From Rhodocyclales bacterium (GTDB lineage Bacteria > Pseudomonadota > Gammaproteobacteria > Burkholderiales > Rhodocyclaceae), in the NCBI GenBank assembly GCA_016192435.1, contig JACPUD010000005.1:1-62946 (forward strand): a stretch of 62,946 nt of DNA, in the 5' to 3' direction. Shown piece after piece: positions 21,313-30,523 of the stretch. Positions within the stretch are counted from its first letter, which is position 1. Each line of letters opens with the position of its first letter. Made by a program: the position numbers and the translations under genes. Below the pieces are notes generated by a model that saw nothing but the letters and a program-made list of their open reading frames with translations, was not told the origin of the DNA and made no database searches.

Positions 21313-21956
21313 CACGCTATGTGATGAGCATCGACCTGCGCCGCTGCGTCGGCTGCCAGACCTGCACCGCGGCCTGCAAGGGGGCCAACGCGACGCCGCC
21401 CGGCATCCAGTGGCGGCGCGTGCTCGACATCGAGACCGGGGAGTTCCCAGACGTACGCCGCACCTTCCTGCCGATCGCCTGCATGCATTGCGCCAATCCG
21501 CCCTGCGAGGCGGTGTGTCCGACGCGGGCCACCACCAAGCGCGCCGACGGCCTGGTGGCGATCGACTACGATCTCTGTATCGGCTGCGCCAACTGCGTCA
21601 TGGCCTGTCCCTACGATGCGCGCTCGATCGTTCATGAAGCGCATTTCGCCTACGGCGACACGCCGATGGCTTCGGAGGCCAAGCGCTTCGATCCGGACCG
21701 GATCGGCGTCTCGATGAAATGCACCTTCTGCGTGGATCGCATCGATCTGGCCGCGATCACCGGGCAGATACCCGGTGTCGATCCTGAGGTGACCCCGGCC
21801 TGCGTCAATTCCTGCATTTCGGGCGCGATGCAGTTCGGCGACATCGAGGATGCGGACAGCAGCGTCAGCCGCCTGCTCAAAGAGACCCAGCACTACCGCA
21901 TGCACGAGGAACTGGGCACCGAACCGAGCGTGTACTACATCTGGGATCAGTCATGA
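21309..21956 (+). CDS. padC: Phenylacetyl-CoA:acceptor oxidoreductase, Fe-S subunit PadC
   Basis: 215 residues of DmsB/NrfC-type ferredoxin. Cysteine groups CVGCQTCTAAC, CMHCANPPCEAVC, CIGCANCVMAC and CTFCVDRI with later cysteines can hold four [4Fe-4S] clusters. It carries electrons from PadB to the membrane subunit PadD. Start (21309) overlaps padB, and its end overlaps padD by 4 bases, consistent with a coupled complex. Confidence 0.93.
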   Translation: MTRYVMSIDLRRCVGCQTCTAACKGANATPPGIQWRRVLDIETGEFPDVRRTFLPIACMHCANPPCEAVCPTRATTKRADGLVAIDYDLCIGCANCVMACPYDARSIVHEAHFAYGDTPMASEAKRFDPDRIGVSMKCTFCVDRIDLAAITGQIPGVDPEVTPACVNSCISGAMQFGDIEDADSSVSRLLKETQHYRMHEELGTEPSVYYIWDQS

Positions 21957-22882
21957 AAAAGCCCTTTATTCGCGCCTCCGGCCTTGCATCCCCCAAGCAG
22001 CAGCACAACTGGGACTGGCGTGCGGCGAGCAATTTCATCGCCGGCGGCGCCGGCGGCGGCCTGCTGTTGTGCGCCGCATTGGCCGCACTTGCCGGACTCG
22101 ACGCCTTCGCGATGCGGGCGGCGATCCTGCTCGGTCTGATCCTGATCGGCGGCGGATTGACCTGCGTCTGGTTCGAGATCGGTCGGCCCTGGCGGGCAAT
22201 GAATGTTTATCGGCATTTCTCCAGCTCCTGGATGACGCGCGAGGCGGTGGTGGCCCTGACGGTGTTTGCCGCGGGCGGCCTGGCCCTGCTCACCGGCGCT
22301 TCCGCGCTGGGCGTCCTCGCCGGCATCCTGGGCCTCGGCTTTCTCTACAGCCAGGCGCGGATCCTCGCGGCGAACAAAGGCATTCCGGCCTGGCGCCATT
22401 CGGCCAGCATTCCCCTGATGGTGGCGACCGGGCTTGCCGAAGGCGCCGGCTTCCTGGCTTGCGTGGCGACTTTCTCGGCAACAAGCTCGGGTTCGGCGGT
22501 TCTGCTCGGGTTGCTGGTGCTGATTGCCGTGCGGGCCTGGTTCTGGAAAAGCTACCTGAACGGACTGGTCGCGGATGGCGCACCCGATGCCGCCTTGCGT
22601 GTCCTCAAGGCACTCGGCCCGCGTCTGCTGCTGATCGGCCATGCCTTGCCGGCGCTGGCTGTCGCAGCGGCGTTGGCGGGCATGCCGGGGCGGGCTGCGC
22701 TGGCGACGGCGGCCGGCATCCTGGCGGTGGCCGGTGGTTGGGTGCTGAAGTTCACCCTGGTGCGGCGCGCCGCATTTACCCAGGGCATGGCCTTGCCGCA
22801 TCTGCCGGTGCGCGGCAAGGGTCCGTCCGGTCCCGCCGTGAAGCCGGGTTGGAAGATAATCGGGCAAGCGCACAAGGTTTAG
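21953..22882 (+). CDS. padD: Phenylacetyl-CoA:acceptor oxidoreductase, membrane subunit PadD
   Basis: 309 residues, mostly hydrophobic, with about eight predicted membrane helices; the DmsC/NrfD-type pattern includes VWFEIGRPWRAMNVYRHFSSSWMTREA. It anchors PadBC to the inner membrane and probably passes electrons to quinone. Position in a 4-base overlap after padC supports the assignment. A short hairpin (22909-22925) lies in the 62-base gap before padE. Confidence 0.9.
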   Translation: MKKPFIRASGLASPKQQHNWDWRAASNFIAGGAGGGLLLCAALAALAGLDAFAMRAAILLGLILIGGGLTCVWFEIGRPWRAMNVYRHFSSSWMTREAVVALTVFAAGGLALLTGASALGVLAGILGLGFLYSQARILAANKGIPAWRHSASIPLMVATGLAEGAGFLACVATFSATSSGSAVLLGLLVLIAVRAWFWKSYLNGLVADGAPDAALRVLKALGPRLLLIGHALPALAVAAALAGMPGRAALATAAGILAVAGGWVLKFTLVRRAAFTQGMALPHLPVRGKGPSGPAVKPGWKIIGQAHKV

Positions 22883-22944
22883 GCTGTTCCTGGCAGGCAA
22901 CAAGAAGACGGAACCACGAGTTCCGTGATACTGGAGGAGACGTG

Positions 22945-23517
22945 ATGTACGAAGTACGCTTTCATGGCCGCGGCGGTCAAGGCGCCGTTACGGCAGCCGC
23001 GATGCTCGCGGCTGCGCTGCTGGAAGAAGGCAAGTACGCGGTGTCGATCCCGTCCTTCGGCTTCGAACGACGCGGCGCTCCGGTGGTGTCCTTCCTGCGC
23101 TGCAGCGACCGCGAAATCCGCCAGCTGACCAACATCTACACGCCGGACTGCCTGATTTGCGTCGATCCGACGCTGGCGAAGTCGGTCGATATTTTCAGCG
23201 GCCTCAAGCCGGGCGGCACGCTGGTGCAGGCCACCAACAAGCCGCTGGCCGAGGTGGGCCTGGCCGAAACCGTGGGTGTGGTCGGTCTGTGTGATGCAAT
23301 CGGCATTGCGCTCGAAGTCTTCAAGCGGCCGATCACCAACACCCTGATGCTCGGCGCCTTCGCCAAGACGACAGGCATCGTGTCGCTGGAGGCTTTGCAG
23401 CGCTCGCTGGAGGATTCCGATTTCCGCGATGCCGGCCTCAAGCAGAACATGGTCGCGCTGGAACGCGGCTATAAGGAGACGACCGTATACACCATCGAGC
23501 GGAGGGCCGCGGCATGA
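22945..23517 (+). CDS. padE: Phenylglyoxylate:acceptor oxidoreductase, gamma subunit PadE
   Basis: 190 residues of the gamma-type subunit of 2-oxoacid:acceptor oxidoreductases: FHGRGGQGAVTAAAMLAAAL and SIPSFGFERRGAPVVSFLR are family motifs. With PadFGHI it oxidatively decarboxylates phenylglyoxylate to benzoyl-CoA and CO2. A GGAGGAGA Shine-Dalgarno precedes the ATG at 22945. The stop overlaps padF by 4 bases. Confidence 0.93.
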   Translation: MYEVRFHGRGGQGAVTAAAMLAAALLEEGKYAVSIPSFGFERRGAPVVSFLRCSDREIRQLTNIYTPDCLICVDPTLAKSVDIFSGLKPGGTLVQATNKPLAEVGLAETVGVVGLCDAIGIALEVFKRPITNTLMLGAFAKTTGIVSLEALQRSLEDSDFRDAGLKQNMVALERGYKETTVYTIERRAAA

Positions 23518-23810
23518 GACACGACAGCTATCCCTTGTTCGATCTGAAGGCGGCCAACGTCCCCGACGACCTCTGTCCGGTGGCGACCGAGGTCAGCCCG
23601 ATGCTGCCCGGTGACTGGCGCAGCATGCGGCCGGTGGTTGATCGCGACAAGTGCGTCAAGTGCGCAGTGTGCTGGCTGTATTGCCCGGTGCAATGCGTCG
23701 AGGAAAAACCGGCCTGGTTCGATTTCGACCTGAAGACCTGCAAGGGTTGCGGCATCTGCGCCAACGAGTGCCCGCAGCGCGCGATCACCATGATTCCGGA
23801 GGCGACATGA
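23514..23810 (+). CDS. padF: Phenylglyoxylate:acceptor oxidoreductase, delta subunit PadF (ferredoxin)
   Basis: 98 residues with two [4Fe-4S] motifs, CVKCAVCWLYCPVQC and CKGCGICANECPQRAI, as in the delta subunit of pyruvate:ferredoxin oxidoreductases. It passes electrons within the PadEFGHI complex. Its stop overlaps the ATG of a small ORF that bridges to padG. Confidence 0.93.
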   Translation: MRHDSYPLFDLKAANVPDDLCPVATEVSPMLPGDWRSMRPVVDRDKCVKCAVCWLYCPVQCVEEKPAWFDFDLKTCKGCGICANECPQRAITMIPEAT

Positions 23811-23980
23811 GCAGCGGAGGGGGACCCGTGAGCGCAGCGAGCGGGGGCGTAGCCTCCGCGAATGTCGCGAGCAGCCGACAGCGCGCCGATTCGAATTACC
23901 GAAACAGGTTCGGAGGCTGCCACATGAGCCTGAATCGCCGTCCCGCCAGCGCCAACTCTTACGCTTCGGAGGTCGCATGA
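23807..23980 (+). CDS. Small Ser/Ala-rich ORF bridging padF and padG (repeat-like DNA)
   Basis: 57 codons, not recognised. It starts in an ATGA overlap with the padF stop behind a GGAGG, and ends in an ATGA overlap with the padG start, so ribosomes could pass through all three. The DNA is low in complexity, with three copies of a TTC(C)GGAGG...ATGA-type segment (near 23795, 23910 and 23966) and one dispersed repeat copy. It may be a non-functional peptide made from an inserted element; no homologous domain is visible. Confidence 0.35.
   Translation: MSSGGGPVSAASGGVASANVASSRQRADSNYRNRFGGCHMSLNRRPASANSYASEVA
23936..23960 (-). repeat. Dispersed repeat copy 4 (padF-padG junction)
   Basis: The minus strand reads AAGAGTTGGCGCTGGCGGGA then CGGCG, matching the dispersed core. 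It lies in the inserted junction just before the padG Shine-Dalgarno. Confidence 0.55.
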
Positions 23981-25224
23981 CTACCGCCATCCTCGAAACA
24001 CCGAGCCAGACCAAGCCGGCCAAACAGAAGGTCATCCTCTGCGAAGGCAACGAAGCCGCCGCGCTGGGCGTCGCCCTGGCGCGCCCCGACATGGTCGCCG
24101 TGTATCCGATCACGCCGCAGTCCTCGCTGGTCGAGCATGTCGCCAAGCTGATCGCCGACGGCCGCATGGACGCCGACATCGTCGATGCCGAAGGCGAGCA
24201 CTCGGTGCTCTCGGTGCTGCAAGGCGGCGCCCTGGCCGGCGCGCGGACCTATACCGCGACCTGCGGGCCGGGCCTGGCCTTCATGTTCGAACCTTATTTC
24301 CGCACCTCGGGCATGCGCCTGCCGATCGTGATGTCCATCGTCACGCGCGACGGCATCACGCCGCAGTCGGTCTGGGGCGGCCATCAGGATGCGATGACGG
24401 TACGCGAGGTGGGCTGGGTCCAGGTGTATTGCGAGACCGTGCAGGAAGTGCTCGACACCACGATCATGGCCTTCAAGATCGCCGAACATCACGACGTGAT
24501 GCTGCCGGTGAATATCTGCCTCGATGGCAACTATCTGTCCTACGGCACCTCGCGCGTCGAGTTGCCGAATCAGGAGGATGTCGATGCCTTCATGGGCGCC
24601 AAGGATGTGAACTGGCACGTCGCGCTGGATCCGCTGCGGCCGATGGCGGTCGATCCGCTGACCGGCGGCTCGGGCGGCAAGGGGCCGGCCACCTTCGTCC
24701 GCTACCGCAAGGGCCAGTGCCGCGGCATGCAGAATTCGCTGCGCGTGATCGAGGAAGTGCATGCGGAATGGGCGCAGCGCTTCGGTCGCAGTTTCGCGCC
24801 GCTGGTCGAAGAGTACCGGATGGACGGCGCCGATTACGCGATCATGACCCTCGGCAGCATGACCGGTGCCGCCAAGGATGCGATAGACGAGGCGCGCGAG
24901 GCCGGCAAGAAGGTCGGCCTGATCAAGATCAAGACCTTCAGCCCCTTCCCGGTGGAAGCGCTGATGAAGGCGCTGGACAAGGTGCAGGCGGTCGGCGTGG
25001 TCGATCGTTCGGTCGGTTTCCGCTGGAACTGCGGCCCGATGTACCAGGAAACCATGGGCGTGCTGTACCGCCTCGGACGCCATGTTCCATCGATGAGCTT
25101 CATCGGCGGCCTGGCTGGTGCCGACATCACGGTCGGGCATTTCCACCGCGTCATCGAAGCCACCGAAAAACTGCTGAGCAGCCCGGCGCCAATCGAGCCG
25201 GTCTGGCTCAACGAAAAGGATTGA
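23977..25224 (+). CDS. padG: Phenylglyoxylate:acceptor oxidoreductase, alpha subunit PadG
   Basis: 415 residues resembling the alpha subunit of pyruvate/2-oxoacid oxidoreductases: EGNEAAALGVALARPDMVAVYPITPQSSL at the N-terminus, then the AEGEHSVLSVLQGGALAGARTYTATCGPGL segment and a C-terminal transketolase-like domain (MTLGSMTGAAKDAIDEAREAGKKVGLIKI). It binds the thiamine cofactor with PadI. GGAGG at 23968-23972 precedes the ATG. Confidence 0.93.
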   Translation: MTTAILETPSQTKPAKQKVILCEGNEAAALGVALARPDMVAVYPITPQSSLVEHVAKLIADGRMDADIVDAEGEHSVLSVLQGGALAGARTYTATCGPGLAFMFEPYFRTSGMRLPIVMSIVTRDGITPQSVWGGHQDAMTVREVGWVQVYCETVQEVLDTTIMAFKIAEHHDVMLPVNICLDGNYLSYGTSRVELPNQEDVDAFMGAKDVNWHVALDPLRPMAVDPLTGGSGGKGPATFVRYRKGQCRGMQNSLRVIEEVHAEWAQRFGRSFAPLVEEYRMDGADYAIMTLGSMTGAAKDAIDEAREAGKKVGLIKIKTFSPFPVEALMKALDKVQAVGVVDRSVGFRWNCGPMYQETMGVLYRLGRHVPSMSFIGGLAGADITVGHFHRVIEATEKLLSSPAPIEPVWLNEKD

Positions 25225-25226
25225 CC

Positions 25227-26483
25227 ATGGAACAGACCAAATACCTGGTGGTCGGCAGCAGCCATGCGGCGCTGGAAGCCGTGACGGCAATCCGCATGCA
25301 CGACCCCGAAGGCAGCCTGACGCTGCTGACGCGCGACCCGCATTTGCCGTATTCGCCGACCGTGCTGCCTTATGTCGTTTCGGGCCGTTCGGCGCCCGAT
25401 GGCATTTTCCTGCGCGACGAAAAATTCTTCGCCAGGCTTGGCGTGCAATTCAAGCGCGGCACGGCGCTGAAGGCGCTGCACCCGACGCGCAATGCGGCCG
25501 AACTGGCCGACGGCAGCGAAATCGCCTACGAGAAGATCCTTCTGGCCACCGGCGCCTCGCCGGCGATTCCGCCGATTCCCGGCCTCGATCAGGTGGCCTA
25601 CCACGTGCTGCGCACGCTGGACGACGCGACGAAACTCAATGCCGCGATCAGGAGTTCGAAGCAGGCCGTGGTGCTCGGTGCCGGTCTGGTCGGCATGCAT
25701 GCCGCCGAGAATCTGGTCAAGGCCGGCGCCAAGGTGACCATCGTCGAAATGGCGAAGCAATTGACCGACGGCTATTTCGATGCGATCGCGGCCGGGTTGA
25801 TTGAAAAGGCCTTCACCGACAACGGTGCGACCATCCTCACCGGCAGCCGCGTGGTCAAGCTTGCGCCCTCGGCCGTCGGTGCGACGCTGACCCTGGAAAA
25901 CGGCACCACGCTGGAAGCCGACCTGCTGCTGGTGGCCACCGGTGTGCGGCCAAACATGGATTACCTGACCGACGGCCAGGTCGAGCATGATCGCGGGATT
26001 TTGGTCAGCGACAGCATGCAGACCAGCGTCGCCAATGTCTGGTCCGCCGGCGACTGCGCCCAGGCCAAGGGTTTCTTTACCGCAGACAAGGTGATGAATG
26101 CGATCCTGCCCGATGCCACCGAACAGGGGCGCATCGCCGGCATGGCGATGGCCGGCGATCCGGGCCTCAAGCAGTACCCCGGTGGCGTGCCGCTCAATAC
26201 TTACCATTTCTTCGGCCGCCATGCGATTTCGGTCGGCTCCAGCAAGGTACCCGAGGGCGGCGAGATGGTGACCCGCTTCGATGAAGCCAGCGGCCGCTAC
26301 CTGAAGGCGATCTTCAGTGCCGACAACCGCCTGACGGGCATCTACGGCGTCAATGAATTCTTCGATGGTGGCGTGATGTGCCAGCTGATCCTGCGCCGGG
26401 TCGACCTGTCCGCGGTCCGGGAGCGCTTGCTGGCGAACCCGCTGGCCGTCGGCCGCGAACTGATGTCGAAGCTCTGGAGATAA
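25227..26483 (+). CDS. padH: Phenylglyoxylate:acceptor oxidoreductase, FAD/NAD(P)H subunit PadH
   Basis: 418 residues of the pyridine nucleotide-disulfide oxidoreductase-like fold: FAD motif YLVVGSSHAALEAVTAI, second dinucleotide site VVLGAGLVGMHAAENLVKAGAKVTIVE, and VWSAGDCAQ near the flavin. It lets the complex use NAD+ as acceptor, which distinguishes Pad phenylglyoxylate oxidoreductase from ordinary ferredoxin-linked enzymes. It starts two bases after padG. Confidence 0.9.
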   Translation: MEQTKYLVVGSSHAALEAVTAIRMHDPEGSLTLLTRDPHLPYSPTVLPYVVSGRSAPDGIFLRDEKFFARLGVQFKRGTALKALHPTRNAAELADGSEIAYEKILLATGASPAIPPIPGLDQVAYHVLRTLDDATKLNAAIRSSKQAVVLGAGLVGMHAAENLVKAGAKVTIVEMAKQLTDGYFDAIAAGLIEKAFTDNGATILTGSRVVKLAPSAVGATLTLENGTTLEADLLLVATGVRPNMDYLTDGQVEHDRGILVSDSMQTSVANVWSAGDCAQAKGFFTADKVMNAILPDATEQGRIAGMAMAGDPGLKQYPGGVPLNTYHFFGRHAISVGSSKVPEGGEMVTRFDEASGRYLKAIFSADNRLTGIYGVNEFFDGGVMCQLILRRVDLSAVRERLLANPLAVGRELMSKLWR

Positions 26484-26485
26484 GC

Positions 26486-27826
26486 ATGGGCGCCTACAAT
26501 ACGATTAGCTTCGACGCCAACAAGTGCGACGGTTGCGGCGACTGCATGACGGCTTGCGCCACGGCCAAGACCGGTACCGACGACAAGGCGCGCTCGCGCA
26601 TCCAGATCGTCGGCAGTGCCGATGACGGCTTCGAACTCGCGCTGTGCCGCCAGTGCGGCGATCCCAAGTGCGTCACGGTCTGTCCGGCGGGAGCTCTGAC
26701 CAAGGACTACGCCAGCGGCGTCATCGACTGGAACGGCGACAAGTGCGTCGATTGCCTGTTGTGCACGGTCGGCTGCGCCTACGCCGGCATCGCGCTCGAC
26801 GAAGGCAGCGGCCATGTCGCCAAGTGCGACACCTGCGATGGCGCGCCGGCCTGTGTGCCCGCCTGCCCGCACGATGCGCTGACCTATGTCACGACCTCGC
26901 GCATCTACAACGAGGTCGGCGACTGGGAGGACTTGTTCGCCCCCGGCCTCGCCGGCTGCCAAGGCTGCAACACGGAACTGCTGATGCGCCACACGCTGCG
27001 CCGGGTCGGGCCGGAAACCGTGCTGGCGACGCCGCCCGGTTGCGTGCCCGGCATGGGTTCGGTCGGCTTCAACGGCACCACCGGCACCAAGATTCCGGTG
27101 TTCCATCCGCTGCTGACCAATACCGCGGCCATGCTGGCCGGCATCAAGCGGCAATACAAGCGCGTCGGCCGCGAGGTCAATGCACTGGCGATTGCCGGCG
27201 ACGGCGGCGCTTCGGACGTGGGCTTCCAGTCCCTGTCGGGTGCGGCCGAACGCAACGAGCAGATCCTGTTCATGGTGGTCGACAACGAGGGCTACATGAA
27301 TACCGGCATGCAGCGTTCGAGCTGCACGCCCTACGGCGCCTGGACCTCGACCACGCCGATCGGCGTCGGCTCGGGTGGCCTGCCTTCGCAGGGCAAGACG
27401 CAGGACGCCAAGAATCTGCCGCTGATCATGGTCAATCATCGCTGCGAGTATGTCGCGACGGCGTCCACTGCCTATATGGAAGACCTCTACGACAAGCTGG
27501 ACAAGGCGATCCAGGCCTCCAAGCGCGGCTTTGCCTACCTGCACGTCTATTCGCCCTGCACCACGGGCTGGCGTTTCCCGACCGACCAGAACATGGAAGT
27601 CGCGCGCAAGGCGGTCGAGACGAATTTCGTGATGTTGTGGGAGTACAACCGGACCGACGGCCTGCGTTTCACCCGGCCGGTCGATGATCCGCTGCCGGTG
27701 ACCGAGTACCTGCGGGCCATGGGGCGCTTCCGCCACCTGAGTCCCGATCAGATTTCACACATTCAGGCCAAGGTCGTGGAAAATCTCGCATTCGTAAAAC
27801 AGATGGCTCAGCGACAGAGCGCTTAG
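26486..27826 (+). CDS. padI: Phenylglyoxylate:acceptor oxidoreductase, beta subunit PadI
   Basis: 446 residues with a four-cluster-type ferredoxin N-terminus (CDGCGDCMTAC, CRQCGDPKCVTVC, CVDCLLCTVGC, CDTCDGAPACVPAC; to about residue 135) fused to the thiamine-diphosphate-binding beta domain (GCQGCNTELLMRHTL, AIAGDGGASDVGFQSL, VVDNEGYMNTGMQ). This is the catalytic TPP subunit. It ends 11 bases before padJ. Confidence 0.93.
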   Translation: MGAYNTISFDANKCDGCGDCMTACATAKTGTDDKARSRIQIVGSADDGFELALCRQCGDPKCVTVCPAGALTKDYASGVIDWNGDKCVDCLLCTVGCAYAGIALDEGSGHVAKCDTCDGAPACVPACPHDALTYVTTSRIYNEVGDWEDLFAPGLAGCQGCNTELLMRHTLRRVGPETVLATPPGCVPGMGSVGFNGTTGTKIPVFHPLLTNTAAMLAGIKRQYKRVGREVNALAIAGDGGASDVGFQSLSGAAERNEQILFMVVDNEGYMNTGMQRSSCTPYGAWTSTTPIGVGSGGLPSQGKTQDAKNLPLIMVNHRCEYVATASTAYMEDLYDKLDKAIQASKRGFAYLHVYSPCTTGWRFPTDQNMEVARKAVETNFVMLWEYNRTDGLRFTRPVDDPLPVTEYLRAMGRFRHLSPDQISHIQAKVVENLAFVKQMAQRQSA

Positions 27827-27837
27827 GGGGAAGAACA

Positions 27838-29157
27838 ATGAGCAAGCAGGATTTGCCGGGCAGCGGCCTGGAACCGATAGAGAAGGCAAGCCGGGACGAA
27901 TTGCAGACGCTGCAATTGCAGCGCATGCAGTGGTCGCTCCAGCACGCCTACGACAACGTGCCGCACTACCGCAAGAAGTACGACGCCGCCGGGGTGCACC
28001 CGGGCGACCTCAAGCAGTTGTCCGATCTGGCGAAGTTTCCCTTCACGACCAAGCTCGACCTGCGCGACACTTATCCCTACGGCATGTTCGCGACGCCGAT
28101 GCGCGACGTGGTGCGCGTGCACGCTTCGTCGGGCACCACCGGCAAGCCGACGGTGGTCGGCTATACCGCGCAGGACATCGCGATGTGGGCCCAGCTCATG
28201 GCGCGTTCGCTGCGTGCCGCCGGCTGTTCGGCCGACGACATCATCCTCAACTCCTACGGCTACGGCCTGTTTACCGGCGGCCTCGGCGCGCATTATGGCG
28301 GCGAGTGCCTGGGTGCCACGGTGATCCCGATGTCCGGCGGACAGACCGAGAAGCAGGTGCAACTGATCCAGGACTTCAAGCCCACGGTGATCATGGCGAC
28401 GCCATCCTACGTGCTGACCATCGCCGACGAGATGATCAAGCAGGGACTCAATCCCAGGGGAACCAGCCTGCGCGTCGGCGTCTTCGGCGCCGAGCCGTGG
28501 ACCAACGAGATGCGGCGCGAGATCGAGGAGCGCCTCAACATCCAGGCCATCGATATCTACGGCCTCTCCGAAGTCATGGGCCCGGGCGTGGCCTGCGAGT
28601 GTGCCGAGACCAAGGACGGTCCGACGATCTGGGAAGACCACTTTTATCCCGAAATCATCCATCCGGAAACCGGCGAGGTGCTGCCCGATGGCGAAATGGG
28701 CGAGCTGGTGTTCACCTCCCTGTCGAAGCAAGCCCTGCCCATCCTGCGCTATCGCACGCGCGACCTGACCCGGCTGTTGCCGGGCACCGCCCGCACCATG
28801 CGCCGCATGGAGAAGATCACCGGCCGCAGCGACGACATGCTGATCATCCGCGGCGTGAATGTGTTTCCGACCCAGATCGAGGAAATCCTGCTCAAGAACC
28901 CCAATCTTTGCGCCCAGTATCAGTTGCAGGTGTCGCGCGAAGGCCATCTCGACCAGTTGGACGTCTATGTCGAGGTCCGTGCCGACCTCTCCGACTCGAT
29001 CGGCGAGGCCAGGCGCCGGGAAATCGGCGCTGACGTGAGACACCATATCAAGGCGCTGGTCGGCGTCTCCGCGGACGTTCATGTCGTGGAAACCGACAAG
29101 GTCGAAAGAACCCTGGTCGGCAAGGCCCGCCGGGTGATCGACCGGCGGCCCAAATAG
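27838..29157 (+). CDS. padJ: Phenylacetate-CoA ligase PadJ
   Basis: 439 residues of the PaaK family of AMP-forming ligases. The nucleotide loop VHASSGTTGKPTVVGYT, the mid motif VGVFGAEPWTNEMRREIE and C-terminal ITGRSDDMLIIRGVNVFPTQIEEIL are typical. It makes phenylacetyl-CoA from phenylacetate, ATP and CoA and feeds PadBCD. It closes the pad operon; a 232-base promoter region follows. Confidence 0.93.
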   Translation: MSKQDLPGSGLEPIEKASRDELQTLQLQRMQWSLQHAYDNVPHYRKKYDAAGVHPGDLKQLSDLAKFPFTTKLDLRDTYPYGMFATPMRDVVRVHASSGTTGKPTVVGYTAQDIAMWAQLMARSLRAAGCSADDIILNSYGYGLFTGGLGAHYGGECLGATVIPMSGGQTEKQVQLIQDFKPTVIMATPSYVLTIADEMIKQGLNPRGTSLRVGVFGAEPWTNEMRREIEERLNIQAIDIYGLSEVMGPGVACECAETKDGPTIWEDHFYPEIIHPETGEVLPDGEMGELVFTSLSKQALPILRYRTRDLTRLLPGTARTMRRMEKITGRSDDMLIIRGVNVFPTQIEEILLKNPNLCAQYQLQVSREGHLDQLDVYVEVRADLSDSIGEARRREIGADVRHHIKALVGVSADVHVVETDKVERTLVGKARRVIDRRPK

Positions 29158-29224
29158 CCCCTTTCAGTCTATTATCCCCAGCACAATTGATGTATTATTC
29201 TTCGCGACGCACTGGGTCAGCGAT

Positions 29225-29236
29225 GCACTATAGTGC
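29225..29236. promoter_or_regulatory. Palindrome GCACTATAGTGC in the TRAP promoter region
   Basis: A perfect 12-base palindrome in the otherwise unremarkable 232-base gap between padJ and dctP. It is one base different from GCACTATAGTAC on the -10 of the boxR promoter (40130-40141), and so is a candidate BoxR/BzdR operator for the transporter operon. Confidence 0.5.
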
Positions 29237-29389
29237 GTATTTGTGTCGCATAGATTCAGGAAGCTTATTTGTCGATAGGGGAGATCGATAGACTCCGGCA
29301 GCATGCGGCATAAGGGATGTTTGGTTTTCTTGTAGCACCCATGTTATTTCAATAAGGCGTTTTGTTAGCCAACCAAAGAGGAGATGCAG

Positions 29390-30421
29390 ATGAAGAAGCT
29401 ACTGGCAAAAACACTGGTCGTGGCGTCAGTCGCCGGAACCGCACTTGCCGTTCAGGCCCAGGAAGTCACACTCAAGGTTCATCACTTTCTTTCACCGACG
29501 ACGTTCATCCAGACCGGTGTCTTCGAGCCCTGGTGCGCGAAGCTGGCGAAGGAGTCGGCCAACCGGATCAAATGCCAGATCTATCCGGCAATGCAGCTCG
29601 GTGGCACCCCACCGCAGCTCTACGACCAGGCCAAGGACGGCGTCGCCGACGTGGTATGGACCGTGCTCGGCTACTCGGCGAATCGCTTCCCGATGTCGGA
29701 AGTCTTCGAATTGCCCTTCATGATGACCAATGCCGAAGCCACCAGCCGTGCCGCATGGGACTACTCCCAAGCTTACTCGAAGCATGAGTTCAAGGACGTT
29801 CATCTGCTTGCCATGCATGTCCATGGCCCCGGCTATTTGTTCACCACCAAGAAACAGATGAAGGTCATGAGCGATTTCAAGGGCATGAAGTTCCGTGCAC
29901 CGACGCGCCTGACCAACAAGATGCTCGCCATGCTGGGTGCCACGCCGGTCGGCATGCCGGTGCCGGCGGTTCCCGAGGCGCTGTCCAAGGGCGTGATCGA
30001 AGGCGCGGTGATTCCGTATCAGGTCGTGCCCAGCATCAAGGTCAACGAACTGGCCAAGTTCGCGGCCGAGACCGATCCGAAGTTCAACGCGCTGTACACG
30101 ACGGTGTTTGCCATCGCCATGAACAAGGCCAAATACGACTCGCTGCCGGCCGACCTGAAGAAGGTCATCGACAACAATTCGGGTCAGGAGTTCTCGGCCA
30201 TGGCTGGCCGCGTGCAGGAAGCCGACGACGGTCCGGGGCGGGAAAAGGTCAAGGCCTCCGGCGTCACCATCAACGTGATTCCTGCTGCGGAACTCGAGAA
30301 GTGGAAAAAGGCGACCGATAGCCTCGACGACGAATGGGCTGCCAACATCACCAAGCTGGGTCATGACGGTCCGAAGACGCTGCAAGCGGCACGCGACCTG
30401 ATCAAGAAGTACACCAAGTAA
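29390..30421 (+). CDS. TRAP transporter periplasmic substrate-binding protein (DctP family)
   Basis: 343 residues. The N-terminus MKKLLAKTLVVASVAGTALAVQAQ is a Sec signal peptide. The mature part has DctP-family features such as QLGGTPPQLYDQAKDGVADVVW and FKGMKFRAPTRLTNKM. It should bind an acidic substrate for DctQM; phenylacetate or benzoate is likely from context. The ATG at 29390 fits GAGGAG at 29378-29383, unlike an ATG at 29384 that touches it. Two hairpins follow the gene. Confidence 0.9.
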   Translation: MKKLLAKTLVVASVAGTALAVQAQEVTLKVHHFLSPTTFIQTGVFEPWCAKLAKESANRIKCQIYPAMQLGGTPPQLYDQAKDGVADVVWTVLGYSANRFPMSEVFELPFMMTNAEATSRAAWDYSQAYSKHEFKDVHLLAMHVHGPGYLFTTKKQMKVMSDFKGMKFRAPTRLTNKMLAMLGATPVGMPVPAVPEALSKGVIEGAVIPYQVVPSIKVNELAKFAAETDPKFNALYTTVFAIAMNKAKYDSLPADLKKVIDNNSGQEFSAMAGRVQEADDGPGREKVKASGVTINVIPAAELEKWKKATDSLDDEWAANITKLGHDGPKTLQAARDLIKKYTK

Positions 30422-30437
30422 GGCTGGACGTGGTTCC

Positions 30438-30499
30438 GCCGGGTGCCGATCCATGTCGGTGCCCGGCATTCTCGCCAGCCGTTCTGCATGGCTGGCGAG
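30438..30499 (+). terminator. Two tandem hairpins after dctP
   Basis: First hairpin: 30438-30449 with 30456-30467 (12 base pairs, two G-U). Second: CTCGCCAGCC (30471-30480) with GGCTGGCGAG (30490-30499), perfect 10 base pairs, followed by GTTTTCC. They probably stop part of transcription or protect the dctP mRNA, giving more binding protein than permease. Confidence 0.65.
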
Positions 30500-30523
30500 G
30501 TTTTCCAAAATCTGGAGATAGTC

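Noticed and set aside
18442..21315. 957-residue minus-strand frame over padB
   Set aside because: Antisense shadow of the clear molybdoenzyme gene, without recognisable domains.
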